DNA of 64,000 nucleotides, taken from NCBI GenBank assembly GCA_030549775.1, contig CM060180.1, positions 29,543,090 through 29,607,089 of the forward strand, in the 5' to 3' direction. The notes beneath the pieces were generated by a model. The model did no database searches. It was not told where the DNA came from and saw only the letters and a list, made by a program, of their open reading frames with translations. Shown piece by piece: positions 36,157 to 49,492 of the stretch. Position 1 is the stretch's first letter, and each line of letters starts with the position of its first letter. Made by a program: the position numbers and the translations under genes. Source of the DNA: Tamarix chinensis. Lineage: Eukaryota > Streptophyta > Magnoliopsida > Caryophyllales > Tamaricaceae.

Positions 36157-36557
36157 GAGGGTTTAGAGTTTATAGTTTAGGGTTTAGGATTTAGAGGGTT
36201 TATGTTTTATGCTCCATTTGGTTCTTGAAAATCTTTAAAGAAAAGAAAGAAAGTAAAGAGGAAAATTATTTTTTATGTTTGGTTTACATAAGATAATGAG
36301 ACAGAAAAAGAGTAATAGAATAAAATTATTAAATGTTAGTTATTTGATTTTCTTTAAAGAAAGTATAAAAAAAAGTATTTTGATTTAAATTTTTTTTCTC
36401 AAATTTTTATTAGAATCAAACATAGCATTAGAGTTTAGAGGGTTTAGGGTTTAGCATTTAGGGTTTTTAAGGTTTAGAGTTTAGGGTTTAAGGTTTATCG
36501 TTTAGAGGGTTTAGGGTTATGGTTTAATGTTTAGGGTTTAGAGGGTTTAGGGTTTAT
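36157..36557. repeat. Degenerate TTTAGGG telomere-like array, left part
   Basis: Many GGGTTTAGG(A/G) and GAGTTTAGAGGGTTTAG variants on the plus strand at 36157-36209 and 36428-36557, interrupted by a MITE. The unit is the plant 7-bp telomere repeat with frequent point changes. It continues after the solo LTR at 41588-41690, so one array was split. Confidence 0.75.
36210..36427. mobile_element. Tourist-like MITE, 218 bp, in the telomere-like array
   Basis: The left end TGCTCCATTTGGTTCTTGA pairs imperfectly with the right end, which reads TGCTATGTTTGATTCTAAT in reverse. TTA flanks both sides (36207-36209, 36428-36430). The right end of the MITE at 10648-11012 begins with a similar TGCTCCATTTGG tip. 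Confidence 0.6.
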
Positions 36558-37279
36558 TATAACACTCCAAAATTTACTACTGAAAATTTTCATTTTATTT
36601 AAAAATTAGTGGAAGCAGAAAACATAAATTTCAGGAATGTTACCGCCACACTTAGTACTAGACCGATTTTCTCCTACTATTCTAATACCAAGTGCTAAAG
36701 CTAAAAGAAAAATAATACTATTACACAAATTTAGACCTTTATTTAAATCAGAGTACCACATTAATTTTGTTACAAGAATAAAACCCACTATTAGTGGTTG
36801 TAAGAATAAAAATCATTTTAAAAAAGAAAATAAAAGGTCAAAAGAGAAACTCTAAAATCTTTCTGGATAATCCTTACACTTGATAATAACTCAAATAACA
36901 CTTACAAGGGACATTATCCATTGAATAAGCAAGGGTCCACAAATGAAACCCTTCAGTACTATGGTACTTAGTAACCCTTTATACCAAACTAAAAGGCAAG
37001 GCTCGCATGTAACACATCATACTTAAACAGAAGAAAAGACAATATCATTCGCTAGCACATAAATGATCATAGCTATGTAAGAGCGATTACACACATCATC
37101 CAATAAGAATTGTACAATATAAATTCCATTTACTTAATACCTCCAACACTTACCAAGAGTGGCAGGTACTAAGGCCATACTAATATCATATCAATAAATC
37201 ATGAGGATAAAAGTAACACTTTTGGTCTTAAGCCATTAATGAAACATCATTCAACATCATCTCTCAAATTATATCCATG

Positions 37280-37700
37280 TGAGTGCGGGAACCCCACTAT
37301 TATAGCCGGCGGATCAGAAATACAATTCAGGACAGAACTTGCCTAACCACTATTATTTGTCGGTGGATCGGTCTCTAGGGCAGAAGGCTCCTAGCCACTA
37401 TTATCGCCGATGGATCGATCTGGCCCCGACTCACATAGTGTTCCACTATAAGTAATTAGTATTTTTCAATGATTTATTAGCACCCAAGATTTAGTTTATT
37501 GAGCTCGAGATCTCCCATTATTATAATCGGTGGACCTGAATACACTTTAAGGCAACACGAACTTGGCCACTAATATAACCAGTGGACTGGTACACATATA
37601 CATCTTCTATGGGCAAGGCACTCCTGACCACTATTATAACTAGTGGACCAATACACATAATATAATCCATCTAATCATGGCTTAATAATCTTTTACTTTA
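37280..37700. repeat. Tandem hairpin modules in the 36558 LTR
   Basis: Decayed copies of the family module, for example GAACCCCACTATTATAGCC, then CGGATCAGAAAT, and CCACTATTATAACTAGTGGA. Confidence 0.7.
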
Positions 37701-38589
37701 CATGATTAGTGTTTTCCATTTAATTAGCACAAAAAATCCATTTATTTAACTCGAGGGGGCAATCAAGAACCCGGAGACACAAAGGTACACCGATCATACT
37801 AGTGCGTACAAGCAACACAGTACTCTTCAACCATCAACCCAGGGGCACAAAGGTACCTTGGTCGCATTGGTGCATGAGGACACACAATACCCTGCCGACA
37901 AGGATACCTAATCCATAAATATGCATACCCACTAAATAGGTTTGTAGAGCTAGATAGAGTAAGATGTAGGGCTTGAATAGGGCACTAAGGCACACCAACG
38001 AATACTAAAATAATCGTGGGCTAAACCACGTGTTTAGGGTTGCGACCCCTAAAGAGCCACCATTCCCGATCTTGAGGTCTTCCACTTTAGTTATTAGTGT
38101 CTTATTTAAGGTAATCACGAGAAACGCAACAACCATATACTTATTCATTTCCATTTTTATATTACTATTAAGCAATCCTTATTCATACAGTTATCCATGT
38201 TAACTTAAAGAAACCACTAAGGCCATCCTTATATCATCCATTTCCATTTTAGAATTTGTTTCCATTTATTCACATGCCAAAAGGCTCATTACATCATAAT
38301 CATAATATGGTCTTAGAGTCTAGTTAGTCTACATCAAAGGATCATATGTAACCCTATTATGCCCTTCTATCACATCCAACACACATTACCATGCTTAATT
38401 AATGATTAAGATACCTCTTACATGAATATGAGATAAACACCATATCACACCCTTAGTTGTCCATCCAACCTTATGTTATGCCATATTCTTGTGATACTCA
38501 CTAATTTAGCAAATACCCTTATTTTATTATTTAATATTACTTATGTTATATTATGGAGACTTATTTAATCCATTGACGTGTTATATGCA

Positions 38590-39440
38590 AGTTATTAGTT
38601 TACCCCATCATCCTTATAATATTACTGAAATACCCCTTATTGGTAAATTTACCAAGTCATCCCTTTTTATCTGCCAAATCACCATATTACTTTTCATGTT
38701 TGTATAATTACTAAAATGCCCCTTGCATTTGTTAGGTTACCAAATTATCTTCCATACTTATTAAGTCACCAACTTTATCCATTATACTTGTTAAATTACC
38801 AATTCACCATCCTAAATTACCTAAATGCCCTTTATACGTAGTAAATTTACCAAGTTTCCCTATTGGTTGGTTAAATTACCATATTGCCCTTCTTAATTAT
38901 TAAAATTACCAAATTGCCCTTCTTACTTATTAAAATTGCCAAATTATCAAATTGCCCTTCTTACTTATTAAAATTACCAAGTTGCCCCTTGTCGTGCCAA
39001 ATTACCAAAATACCATTTCTTACTTATTACTTTACCATTTTACCTATTTTATTCACCAAGTTACCAAGTTGTCCTTCCTTTATGTCAAATTACCAAAGTA
39101 CTATTTTTCTTTATCAAATTACCACTTTATCCCTTTTACTCATAAAATTACTAAAATATCCCTTTATGCCAAATTACCAAAATACTCTTTTTCTTTATCA
39201 AATTACCACTTTATCCCTTTTTCTTGCAAAATTACCAAAATACCCTTCTCCTTTAATTAATTCACCAATATACCTTCTTATTCACAAAAATTACCAAGTT
39301 ATCCCCTTTTCCATGTGATATTATTAAAATTCCTTTCTTACTTATTCATTTACCATTTACCCCCTTTATTGTCATAAATTACCATTTTGCCCTTATTATA
39401 CCAATTTTACTAAAATACCCTTATCACATAAGATATTAAT
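38590..39440. repeat. Minisatellite, ~25-32-bp unit AAATTACCAAAATNCCCTTT
   Basis: About thirty imperfect copies of TTACCAAA(T/A)TNCCCYT plus a variable T-rich spacer such as CTTACTTATT. The LTR starting at 61564 carries the same repeat at 63290-63960. Open frames here are by-products of the repeat. Confidence 0.8.
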
Positions 39441-41587
39441 ATCCACGGTCCATATACATCATCCAACACCACCAACTATTCTTATTTATTATTAATACTC
39501 ATTATCACCTACCTCACATACTTATTTAGGCCATAATCTTGTGCAAGAAAAATTACTAAAATGTCCATAGGGCTTATTTTAATATTATCCATACAACAAA
39601 TGGTCACATTAGCTTATCATATCATGCATATATATATTTAACATTACCATTAACAATAAGGCTCATTCCTTAAACCTTATTTCTACACATGATACATAAA
39701 TTGACATGCTTCTCTTTTCAACAACCAACATATGCCCCTAATTACATTATACTTAAAAACATACATCGTGCATATAAATATATTAAAAACCCTAATGTGC
39801 TAGTATACATATATCTACACATTTTAGTAGGGTATAATAGTTATCTTATTTCTAGCAATAATTAAACCTTACCGGTACCCCGCTTAAAGGTTTAGCTTTG
39901 ATTAGTAAAAATTAATACCTAAAAATAATACCAAATTTAGTATATTAGAAATATAAAATCAAAAGAATAAACTTTTATCAAAAGCTTAATTAATATATAC
40001 TAATACCAACTATTTTTATACCTTAAAATTGACTAAAATTAGGCTCAAAATAAAAGGTAGGGCTCACAGTGCATGAGCAGTGTGAGCTTCATGCATGAAA
40101 ATTAAGGAAGAAGGGGGGTCAAAGAGGAGAAGTGGGGAGAAGGGAGAGGTTAGTTTGGTTAAGGGTTCTAGGGGCTTGGTTAAGGGCTTGTGAAGGGAAG
40201 TAAGGGTGGTAGCTGGGTGCGGCGAGGGAGTAGGCGTGTTAGTGGTGGTCGGAGGTCGAAGGTTGGTGGATCAAGGCAGTAGAGGCAGCGACTGTAGGGC
40301 TGGAAAAGGTGGATGCAAGGGTGGTGAAGGAGAAGAAGGAAAGAAAAAAAAAGAGAAGAAGGGATGGCTACAGGGGAAATTTCGGCCAAGGGGAGGAAGG
40401 GTGGTGGTAAGGGAGGTTCCAGGGAGTTTATGGGTGGTTGTGGAGGCGGAAAAAGAGGCAGAACGATGGTGCACAGTGGTCGTGCAGGGTGGAGGCTGAG
40501 AAGGGGGAAAGAAAAAGAAAGGAGAAGGAAGGTGGTTGCATGGGTGTGTGCTGGTGGCTTGGTGGTGCAAGGAGGTAGTAAGGGGTGTCAAAAGGTGGAT
40601 ATGGCAGTTGGTTAGCGGCAATAGCAGTGGTTGTTGGGTGGAGAAACAAAATAGGGGAGACGGGAGGAGAAGGAAGGAAAGAAGAAGGAGGGATCTGCAG
40701 GGAATTGAGGGAGGTCAAAATTTGGGCAGAGAAGGGGAAGATAAGGAGAAGAAAATGAATAGGGAGGGGACGCAGGCGTGGCCAGTTAGGTGGTTGCAAA
40801 TGTAGGTGGTAGGGTGGAATGTTGCAAGAATAAGGAAGGAAGAAATGGGAAGGAAGTGGCATGCAAGGGGTTGCGGTGCAAGGGTGTGCATGGCCTAAAA
40901 TGGAAGGAAAAGGACAGAGGAGAGAGAGGGAGAGAGAGCAAGGCTATAGGGGTGACAGGTGGTTGCAAGCGGCGAGTTACAAACATAATAGGGGATAGTC
41001 AAAGAAGGAAGGAGAAGGGAGGAAGAAGAAGATGAAAGAAAAGGCAGGCCAGTCGGGTAAGGGAGAAAGGAAGGAGGTCGGCTCATGCGCGCGAGGGAGA
41101 GGGGAAAAAAGGAAGTTGGGCTAGCCAAACTGGACACAAAGAAAGGAAAATAAAAAGAAGGGGGGAAGCGAGCTAGGGCTGGACACAAAGGGGAGGGAGA
41201 GGGAGAAAGAAAAAGGGCCACGGTCTAGCACAAGGAAGGTAGGTCGGGCAGCCCGAAGGAAGAAAAGGGAAAAAGGAAAAAATAAAATTAAAATAATATC
41301 TGGAATAATAGTATTTAATATTTTTGATAGATAAATTAATTTAATAATTTAATTTTTTTTAAATTTAAGAGGGTAATTTTAGTAAAATATTGGTTTGAAA
41401 AATTATTTAAATAAAATAAGTATGATAGAATAACAAAATATTTATTTTAATTTATTAAATATTCATATTCATTTTTGTACACCCAAAAATCCACAAAAAA
41501 AATAAATTTAATAAATTTAAAAATTAAATTATTCCAAATGAGGGTTATTTTATGAATTTTGTGGTTTTAAATTTTTGGGGTATTAAA

Positions 41588-41690
41588 TTTATAGTTTATG
41601 GTATATAGGGTTTAGGGTTTGGGGGTTATGGGTTAGGATTTAGAAGGCTTATGGTTTAGGGTTTGGGATTTAGAGGTTTTGATATCGGGT
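41588..41690. repeat. Degenerate TTTAGGG telomere-like array, right part
   Basis: Continues the array cut by the solo LTR, with units such as TATAGGGTTTAGGGTTTGGG and ATGGTTTAGGGTTTGGGAT. Confidence 0.7.
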
Positions 41691-44069
41691 TTGGATATAG
41701 GTTTGAGTTAGTTTTTTGGTTAGGTATTTATTAAATCTTGATTGTTGATCAAATATTAATTTAATGAATAAGATTGGTTCATATATATATATATAAGTAT
41801 GTTTTTCAGCATGTTAGTGATAATACGTAGGAAGTCTTCTATCGTTCTTTCCTTGTTTATCGCATGTTATATGATGGAACTATAGTGCTACCAGCTAATC
41901 TATGTGCACATGTCTACAATTTTTTTATTCTTTCTTTGCATGAATATACAACTAGATTTATACTCTTATATTTTCATGAATAAATATCATTAACTAACAT
42001 TAAGTGTTTGGGTAAGGGTATTCATTTCTATTTACATTAGGTGCCCACAAATTATTTCATATTTTAGCACTAAGTTGTATACATTTTAAGCATATGTCGA
42101 TATAATTGTATGTACTTTCATGAATACCTTCTTATAATATAATTGTTAACTATAAAATTATCTAACTAGGAGTATTAGTATTATACTTTAAGATCTTGAT
42201 AGCACGTAAGTGACTAGCCTATTGACCCTTATTTTTTTGCCTCATGTTCCTAATAATATTCTTATTTGTTCATAAAATATTATTTTATAAGTAACTTACT
42301 CATTAACTGTATCGTTTTATATGCCTAATTATTTTGTGGTCAGCTCTTACTCTCTATTCCACCAAAGGGTGTTTGATAAAATGATTTATTGCAAAAATAT
42401 GATTTATAACTTTGTAATTTGAACTAACATTGTGATCCAATATTGTTTTGATTGTATTTGATTGTTTTAAACTTCTTTGCCTTATAAATGTTTATGACAT
42501 GCCATTGTTAGTAGGACCATTTGATTGGTTTATAATTGTGCCCTAAAGGGTGGGGTAAGCCCTTATTTTCCCATTTAGTATTGTGGAATTTCTAATTGAT
42601 ACTACTATAAGTGTATTATATAGAATGTTATATTGACCGTCACCATATGATAGGGCATCATCGATTAGTAATCGATATTGTCCCCCAGCCATGGGGGCCT
42701 AGTAGCTATTGTTACTACACTCGTTGGTTATTATGATTGTTTTGTTTATGTAATCATTTATTAAATCAATTATTGGTCCTACTAACCCTTTGTGGCTTTG
42801 TGATTCATTAACTCATCTATGTTTTGTAGAATCTACTCTTAAACGTTTTTATGATCTTTTTATGACCATTTGTATTCCGTATTTTTATGGTTATTCCTTT
42901 CATTGTTTTCTAGTATTTTCTAAATTTAACTTGATTCATTTGTTGGATGGTGGGTTTACTTATTGAATTATAGTTTTCTCATCTCTTTTAACATTTTAGG
43001 TGAGTCGTACTACACATGATTCAAAGGTTTGAAATTAAACGAATTGGTGTCTAGCTAGTCTAATGGATTAGTAATAAGTTAATGATAATAGTATGTAATG
43101 CTTGCCAAGTCACCATTATATTGAGCAAAACCTTATTTGTAATCTTATTTGACCCTCTTTATCTATGTAGTAATAAAGTTAAAAGTATTATTATTTTAGA
43201 TTGCTCTATTTTGCCTTGTTAGCTACACAGGTCCATTTGTATAGTTAGTGGCGTGTAGCGCCTCTTTTCTAGGTTGTAGTTTAGGGGTGTTACATATACT
43301 TTTTAATAAATATCTTAATAAAAACCACAATAAACTAAATATATTAACAAAAGTACTATGATATGTAGATATATGAACTAATATATGCAAATAAAAAAAT
43401 TATGGATTACTAAATATAAGAATTACAAATCGTCTTATTTGGTGGTTTCGAATGTTTTGGGAACTATGTAATTGAAGAGATAAGTACATTTATAAGATAA
43501 TTATATGTATACGAGATATTTTCTAATTCCAAATTTGAAAAATATCTTGAATTTTAATATCACATGAGTCATGGATATCAAATAAAAGTCCAGCAAAAAA
43601 TGTGAATTATTATTTATAGCAGCCATTAATAATAGAAAGAAAATTAGTCATGCTTACATATATAATAACTTAAATGATACAACTATTAGATTGTATAAGA
43701 AAAAAAATCTGCAAAGAGTCTATAAAGATAGGTACAATTTATAATATAAGTGTTATCATCCCCATAAAAGTGTATAAATACCGCGAGAGATAAGATTCTA
43801 ACTTGTGACATTTAATACACAGGCTTGTCCTTAATTATTAGATTATAACTTTATTAGTAAGAAATTTGTAAATCTTAATGAAAAAATAGGGCTAAAAAGT
43901 AACATAATATATACTTTTTTATCATCATAATACACTATTATTTTATATTAATAATCATCTAAAACTAATTCAATTTATATTTACTTTTTTGACTTATGTT
44001 TTTGTAACATTTTTTTCAATTATTAATTACTAATTTTATTATCACAACATATCTTATTTTTAATTCATC
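41691..44069. other. AT-rich DNA with an LTR-type right end at 43294, no gene seen
   Basis: No supported ORF. At 43284-43294 the plus strand reads GGGGTGTTACA, the right end of the plus-oriented members of this LTR superfamily. I cannot find a matching left end or target duplication. 43295-44069 is plain AT-rich sequence. Confidence 0.35.
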
Positions 44070-45001
44070 ACTTTTCTCGGTGATTCAAGGGAAAAACCGC
44101 GCGAGAAATGGAGATTTGGTCGGGTCAAAAGGGCCGGCAATTCAGGGGGAAGAGAGAGGAAGAAAAACGGCCGGTCAAAATGGCTGTAACCTTCGTCGAA
44201 AATCTCGGCTGGGCGGCAGTGCAGTTACAGGTCAGCGGGGCTGGGTAGGTGCGAAGGAGGAAGAAGAAGAAAGACAGGCGGCTGGACCGGTTGGTTCGAG
44301 AAGGAAAAGAAATAAAGAAAAGAAGAAAGACCGGTCGGGCAGCAACGACTCCTAAAAAAAATCAAGACGCAACGTTTCAATAGGGAAAAGAGTGAAACGC
44401 GGTGCTGAGCTAAATGAAGAGAGTCTGGACCGCGGGAACGGCCCGCGCCGAAGGATGGAAGGAGGGATGAAGGACTTGGGCCGCTGGGCTGGCCCAAGTC
44501 GGGGAGAAGGAAAAAGAAAAAGAAAAGAAGAAGGAAGAAAAAGGAAGAAAGAAAAGGAAAAAGGAAAAGGAAAAAAGGAAAAATAATGGGTTGGGATAAT
44601 TAAATTAATTAGAATATTTGGAATATTTAAAAATAATAATATTTAAATTCTTTTTTAGGCTAATTTAGGATTTTTAAAAGGTTTTCCATAAATTCCATTT
44701 TAATTAGTAAAACACCCTAATTTTCTCCAATTAAATTATTTATAAAATTAATATTAATTTGGAACTATTTTCTCTTTCTTACTTTAAATAAAATAAGTTA
44801 TTTAATTAATTTCCAAAATAAAATCCTTAATTAACTAAAATACCCAAATTTCTCCTAATTAAAATACTTATAAATTTTTTCTTGATTTTCCATAGTTAAT
44901 TTCCTTTTGTTTTAATAAAAATAATTTATTTAATTAATTTTCATAATAAAATCTCATTTAAATATATATTTTTTTAAACTAGAAATTTTTGGGACATTTC
45001 A
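44070..45001 (-). mobile_element. Truncated LTR (5' part only)
   Basis: Ends TTTTTGGGACATTTCA at 45001, like the right ends at 34340 and 59685. The G-rich stretch (44080-44590) and the AT-rich tail with AATTAGTAAAACACCCTAA match 23400-24300 of the 5.1-kb LTR. The rest of the LTR is missing to the left. Confidence 0.6.
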
Positions 45002-45275
45002 ATAAACCAATCAAGTAATTTGTTATTTTTTGTCTTACTTGATATTCCAATAAGTGCATTATGTTTATACATTTTTTTTAATTTAATAAAAACATTCATT
45101 TAAAAAATGATTAATTCATAATCACTAAAATTTATAGTTATTCTCACTACTAATGTTTTCATCTTTGCTTTAGTCTATTTTTCTTATTTATTTGTTGGTA
45201 TATTTTTATTGGCAACTTTCTCTATAATAAACTTTCTCCATAATTAAAATTTTAACATCAAAAGATAAAAGTTAA

Positions 45276-48200
45276 TGTAATACCTCCAAAATTTACTATT
45301 ACAAAATTTTATTTTGTAGAAGTTTAATTATAAAATAATGGATGTTATCACTACATCTAACATAGAGAATGGTCCCTATACCTAACATATGTCAAATATA
45401 TAACTAAAAAGTAACTCACAACGAGTAATAACATTTAATCACAAACAATATAAGATTACAGAACAACTCTAAATGTTCAATAAGATCATAAAAAAAAAGT
45501 ATGAAATAATAGGGAAAAAAGGAATATGTACAAGAAACTAAAAGTCCAAAAGAGGCATCCCGATAACTATAATGTTATGATCATATCCAAAAATATCACT
45601 TGCCATAGAAATCATATCAAACCATCGATATCAACAAATAGAGATGAAACAATGAGTGGCAATTTCTCATCGGATGAGTAGAGACCATAACAAGATAGTT
45701 AGTACGATAACATAGTGAGTAATATAATCTACTAAAAAATACACCATGTTTCACATAAAACATAAGACATGGTATATCACATAAGTTTATGCAAACTATA
45801 TGATCAATATACAATCATGTGATATACAAGAAACACTAAACAAATGCTCACCATTCATGATATAGAGACAATACTTAAGAGGAAAGTCATAATAGAATCT
45901 TCACTTAGTGATCATATAATACTGATTTATGATTCAGTTTGAGAACATGAACATCATTACTATTTTTAGGGGTGTACATGGTTTAGTTAATAGCTACAAA
46001 CATCCTTAACCAAATCAAACCATATTATGCGGTTAATATTATTTTCCTTAACCAAATTGATCCATATTTTTAAATGTCTTTAACGAAACCAAACCATAAT
46101 TTTATAAGTTGGTTAATGCAGTGAACAATTAAGAAAAATATTTAAAATAACACAAAAATATAACTACTTGCCCATATAGATATATTTTTTCATTTAAAAA
46201 ATTGTAAGAAAATATCAAATATATCCAACTATCAAGCCACAAACATAGTGGTTTAAGATCAAAAGGTCCACAATAATGTAATTCACTCAATTAGGGTTAG
46301 CTAATATATATAACCAATACAAATCAAATAAAGTTATACTAAAACCATTAGCTGACTTAATATATATGATTAACACATCTCAAGCAAAAATGGACTTAAT
46401 TCACAAGTTGACATAATATAGATAGCCAACACAACTCAAATAAAGGTGAGTTACAACCATAAATTGAATTATTATAGATAGTCAGTGCAACTCAAATATA
46501 GGTGGACTAAAACCACCATATAACCTAATATAGATAGCCGGTGCAACTCAAATAAAAGTGGACTAAAATTACCAATTCACCCAATATAGATAGCTAACAT
46601 AACTTAAGTAAAGGTATATTAAAACTACTAGTTGATCCATAAGGGAAGCCATCACATAATTCCACTACCTTAATATCATCTTATTTAAAGCCAATATTAT
46701 CCGCTATTAAGCTAATTATTCCTAGTTTAAGCATCAGGTAAGAATATCTAAGGATAAATAATATATCAATCCTATAAGTTAACCCCTGAAAAGTTGAAAA
46801 AAAGTTTTAGGCAAACTAGTCAACTGGTCTCACAAACCAGCTGATTGGTTTAGGAAACGGACCAAGAGAAAATAATGTGAAATAATCAAACTAGCCTATT
46901 GGTATGGGAAAGTAGTTAATTGGTGCCCCAAGTTGATTGATCAAGGCCTAACAAGGGAATCTATATCACACCAAACCAATACTCCAAATTCTAGTAAAAT
47001 AATGGATTGGTGAGTCAAAAGTAGTTAACTGGTAAACCAATGGACTAGTTTTTCCCCTTATTAATTATATAGTTCTACTATGCAAAACATAATTCAAAAA
47101 TTTTTATGCCTTAAAACTTAATCCAAATACACAAATTACCCATGAAACTTTCCAAAAATCACAAATAACATTGAAACTTCATAAATCAAGACTCAAACCA
47201 CCAAATAGAAAATTCATCATACCGCATTCAACACCATAATTCTTCATTCAAACAACTAAACACATCATTCTCCTTTATGCCAACTTCATATTGCCAACCA
47301 CTTAAAATAGGAATTTAATAAAAGCCAATCATGGAAGTATGCTAGAAAACAAGCAAACACTTAGCACATAATACATCATTCTACATCTACAAGATCAGGC
47401 CAAGTTTACCTAATGTCAACTCTTCAAGCAAAGATGACCACTCCTTTAAGCTACTCCAACCTCTAAGATTCTTGCTTACATAAATAAGAATTAGAGAAAA
47501 TATTTATCATAATATATTAAGAGATTAAAATCAGAAATAAAATATAGAGAAAGAAAGGGAGTATAATAGAAGAAGATAATAAAAAAGAGTAAATGAGTAC
47601 TTTGAGGATTTTCTTACAAAAAGGAGAACAAGGAAGTTCAATGAGCTACTATGGTATCATTTGAGCACAAATGAGAGGAAAAGGAGGTTTAGTCAAGCTA
47701 AAAGAAAAGGGGAACACAAGGACCAAGCACACTTGAGTGTGAGGAAGAAAGTGTCAAAAAGGGGTGTGGGTTAGAGTGCAGGATATTGACCAAGGCATAG
47801 AGGATCTCCAATAAGATGAAAAGGGAGCCCTGTAGTGTGGAATTTGGGGCCAGAACAACGCAAGCACAAGGAGGAGAGACGAGGAAGAGGAATTTGAAGT
47901 GAAAAGTGAAAAAACATGATAAGTGTTGGAATCATTTGAAACAAAGATTAAATCCAAAAATTAGTATGTAATGAGAGTTTAAAACTCTCCAAAAATAATT
48001 TATTCTCAAAGTATAATATATTCTCAAAGCTAGGCAAGAATTGGAAGATATTCAAGTTTAAAAACATAGCAAAAATTTCATGTTCTAGTAAAATTAATTG
48101 ACTTGTTTTAGAATATCAGTCAATTGGTTCATCATACCCAACAAAAACAAAGTCATGGTTTACCGATCAATTAGTTTATTGTACTAGTCGAATAATCTCC

Positions 48201-48288
48201 ATAATTCAAACAATATTTCACAATTCATTTTAAAAATCATTTTCCTTTAATATTAATAAAAAAAATACTTTTTTGATGGGGTATTACA
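45276..48288 (-). mobile_element. Solo-type LTR, 3.0 kb, without matching target duplication
   Basis: Starts TGTAATACCTCC and ends ATGGGGTATTACA. It contains the same ~60-bp modules as the LTR at 11677-17348, and shared passages such as AAGAGAAAGAAAGGGAG-like and TTTCTTACAAAAAGGAG. The flanks are GTTAA and CCTAT, which do not match. An ectopic recombination or a boundary lost by mutation would explain this. Confidence 0.65.
46230..46650. repeat. Tandem ~60-bp modules in the 45276 LTR
   Basis: Six or so diverged copies of 'AACTCAAATAAAGGTGGACT' + 'AAAACCACCA' + 'AACCTAATATAGATAGCC', cognate with 12300-12720. Confidence 0.65.
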
Positions 48289-49492
48289 CCTATACACTAC
48301 GAGATCTTTATGTAGATACTAAAATTCATGGAAATATACATTGACCTTCTATGGTCACCATTATTATTATAATATTCTACCAATAACCTTGGTGGTATTT
48401 CAATACCATTCAATACATGTAGTTCTATAATAAAATATTGCAATTATATTTCATGACTAGATGCCAACATACTACAAATTCTACTGTTATGGTGTTATTG
48501 GACAAAAGTAGCCCATAGTGAATCTACTAACGTGATAATAACTAGCTAAATCAACTTATAATATTTTATAATCTCCAAATTATATGGTTTTGTATATGCA
48601 AGCATGTAATAATATGTTTTCAGTATATACCTCATAAGCTGTAACCCATTTGGTTTCCTCCTTACGATCCATACTAGGGTTACTTAAATATCTACCAAAC
48701 ATTACAACAATGAATGTTGTATTTGAATGTATACAATCTCGGGAACACATAAGACTCCCAATAGCCTATGTAAAAGGAATATTTTATATACCTTTAGGAA
48801 ATTAATTAAGACTAAATTTATCTCCTTTATTAGTAGGGGCATCTTATACCTCTTATGTGGTAATATAATAATACCCCAAGATTGGTCTTATTCTATCAAA
48901 ATTCCCAATATAAATATATGTCACAAAAATATTTGATTTCAAAGTTTTTTAGCTTTAAATATCTTAGTTTCATACAACATGCCTATATAGCTAGTGACAT
49001 TTAATATGTTAATAACATATGGTACTATATAACTACAATTAATCCCACATAACATGTGATACACCCAATAACTTACAATATTTACCTCAAAACCAAATGA
49101 GATAACTACTTGATGAAATTTGTGTACCAATGATGGAAAGCTTTCTTGAGCCTGTAGATAAATTTCTTTAGTTAGAAAACCATATCATTTGGATCTCATG
49201 ACAAAAAGTTTTGATTACACCAAGTAAATAGTTCATTAATGTCACTAATGAGAAACATTGTCTTCACATTTATCTAATTTATCTTGAGGCTAAAATGTGC
49301 AATAAGAATCATGATTATATTGAAATAGTATTTCAAAGAAATTTAAGAGAAAGTCTCTTGGAGATAATGTCTTCTTTTGAGTAAAGTAATTTTCTGCCAA
49401 ACAACACTTATGCATTTTCTCATTACCCATTGTTTCCCATTTGACATTAACCAATAGGATACGAACCTTTTGGTAATAAAATAAGATCTTAT
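48289..49492 (-). pseudogene. Decayed Ty1/copia pol: reverse transcriptase and RNase H region
   Basis: Minus-strand fragments in shifting frames follow the copia order. Next to the hAT insertion is LLPKGSYPIG. Then come reverse transcriptase pieces at 49130-48939 (KFHQVVISFGFEVN, then YVINIL where the catalytic YVDDIL is expected, then IGMLYETKIF), and RNase H pieces near 48480-48330 (EFVVC, GLHVLNGIE). There are many stops and shifts and the catalytic YVDD is lost, so it cannot work. The left limit abuts the LTR at 48288. It continues beyond the hAT element. Confidence 0.7.

Larger units (their letters stand above)
36558..41587 (-). mobile_element. Solo LTR, 5.0 kb, inserted in telomere-like array
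   Basis: Ends TATAACACTCC...GGGGTATTAAA (both terminal dinucleotides decayed from TG/CA), with a 5-bp duplication TTTAT at 36553-36557 and 41588-41592. Contains the 3' end block (CCGCCACACTTAGTACTAGA), modules at 37280-37700, a long TTACCAAAATNCCC minisatellite (38590-39440) and a G-rich plus-strand stretch (40080-41280). No internal domain, no gene. The TATA box of the sister copies is not obvious here. Confidence 0.8.

Noticed and set aside
36157..36557. A chromosome end
   Set aside because: The TTTAGGG units are degenerate, short, and flanked on both sides by interspersed repeats, so the array is interstitial.
38884..39318. ORF of 144 aa rich in Leu/Pro/Ser, and the similar ORF at 63652-63945
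   Set aside because: By-product of the TTACCAAAATNCCC minisatellite. The frame follows the repeat period, with no family resemblance.
45967..46160. A second hAT-type element starting AGGGGTGTACATGG inside the 45276 LTR
   Set aside because: The tip resembles a hAT end, but no partner inverted repeat or 8-bp duplication could be found.
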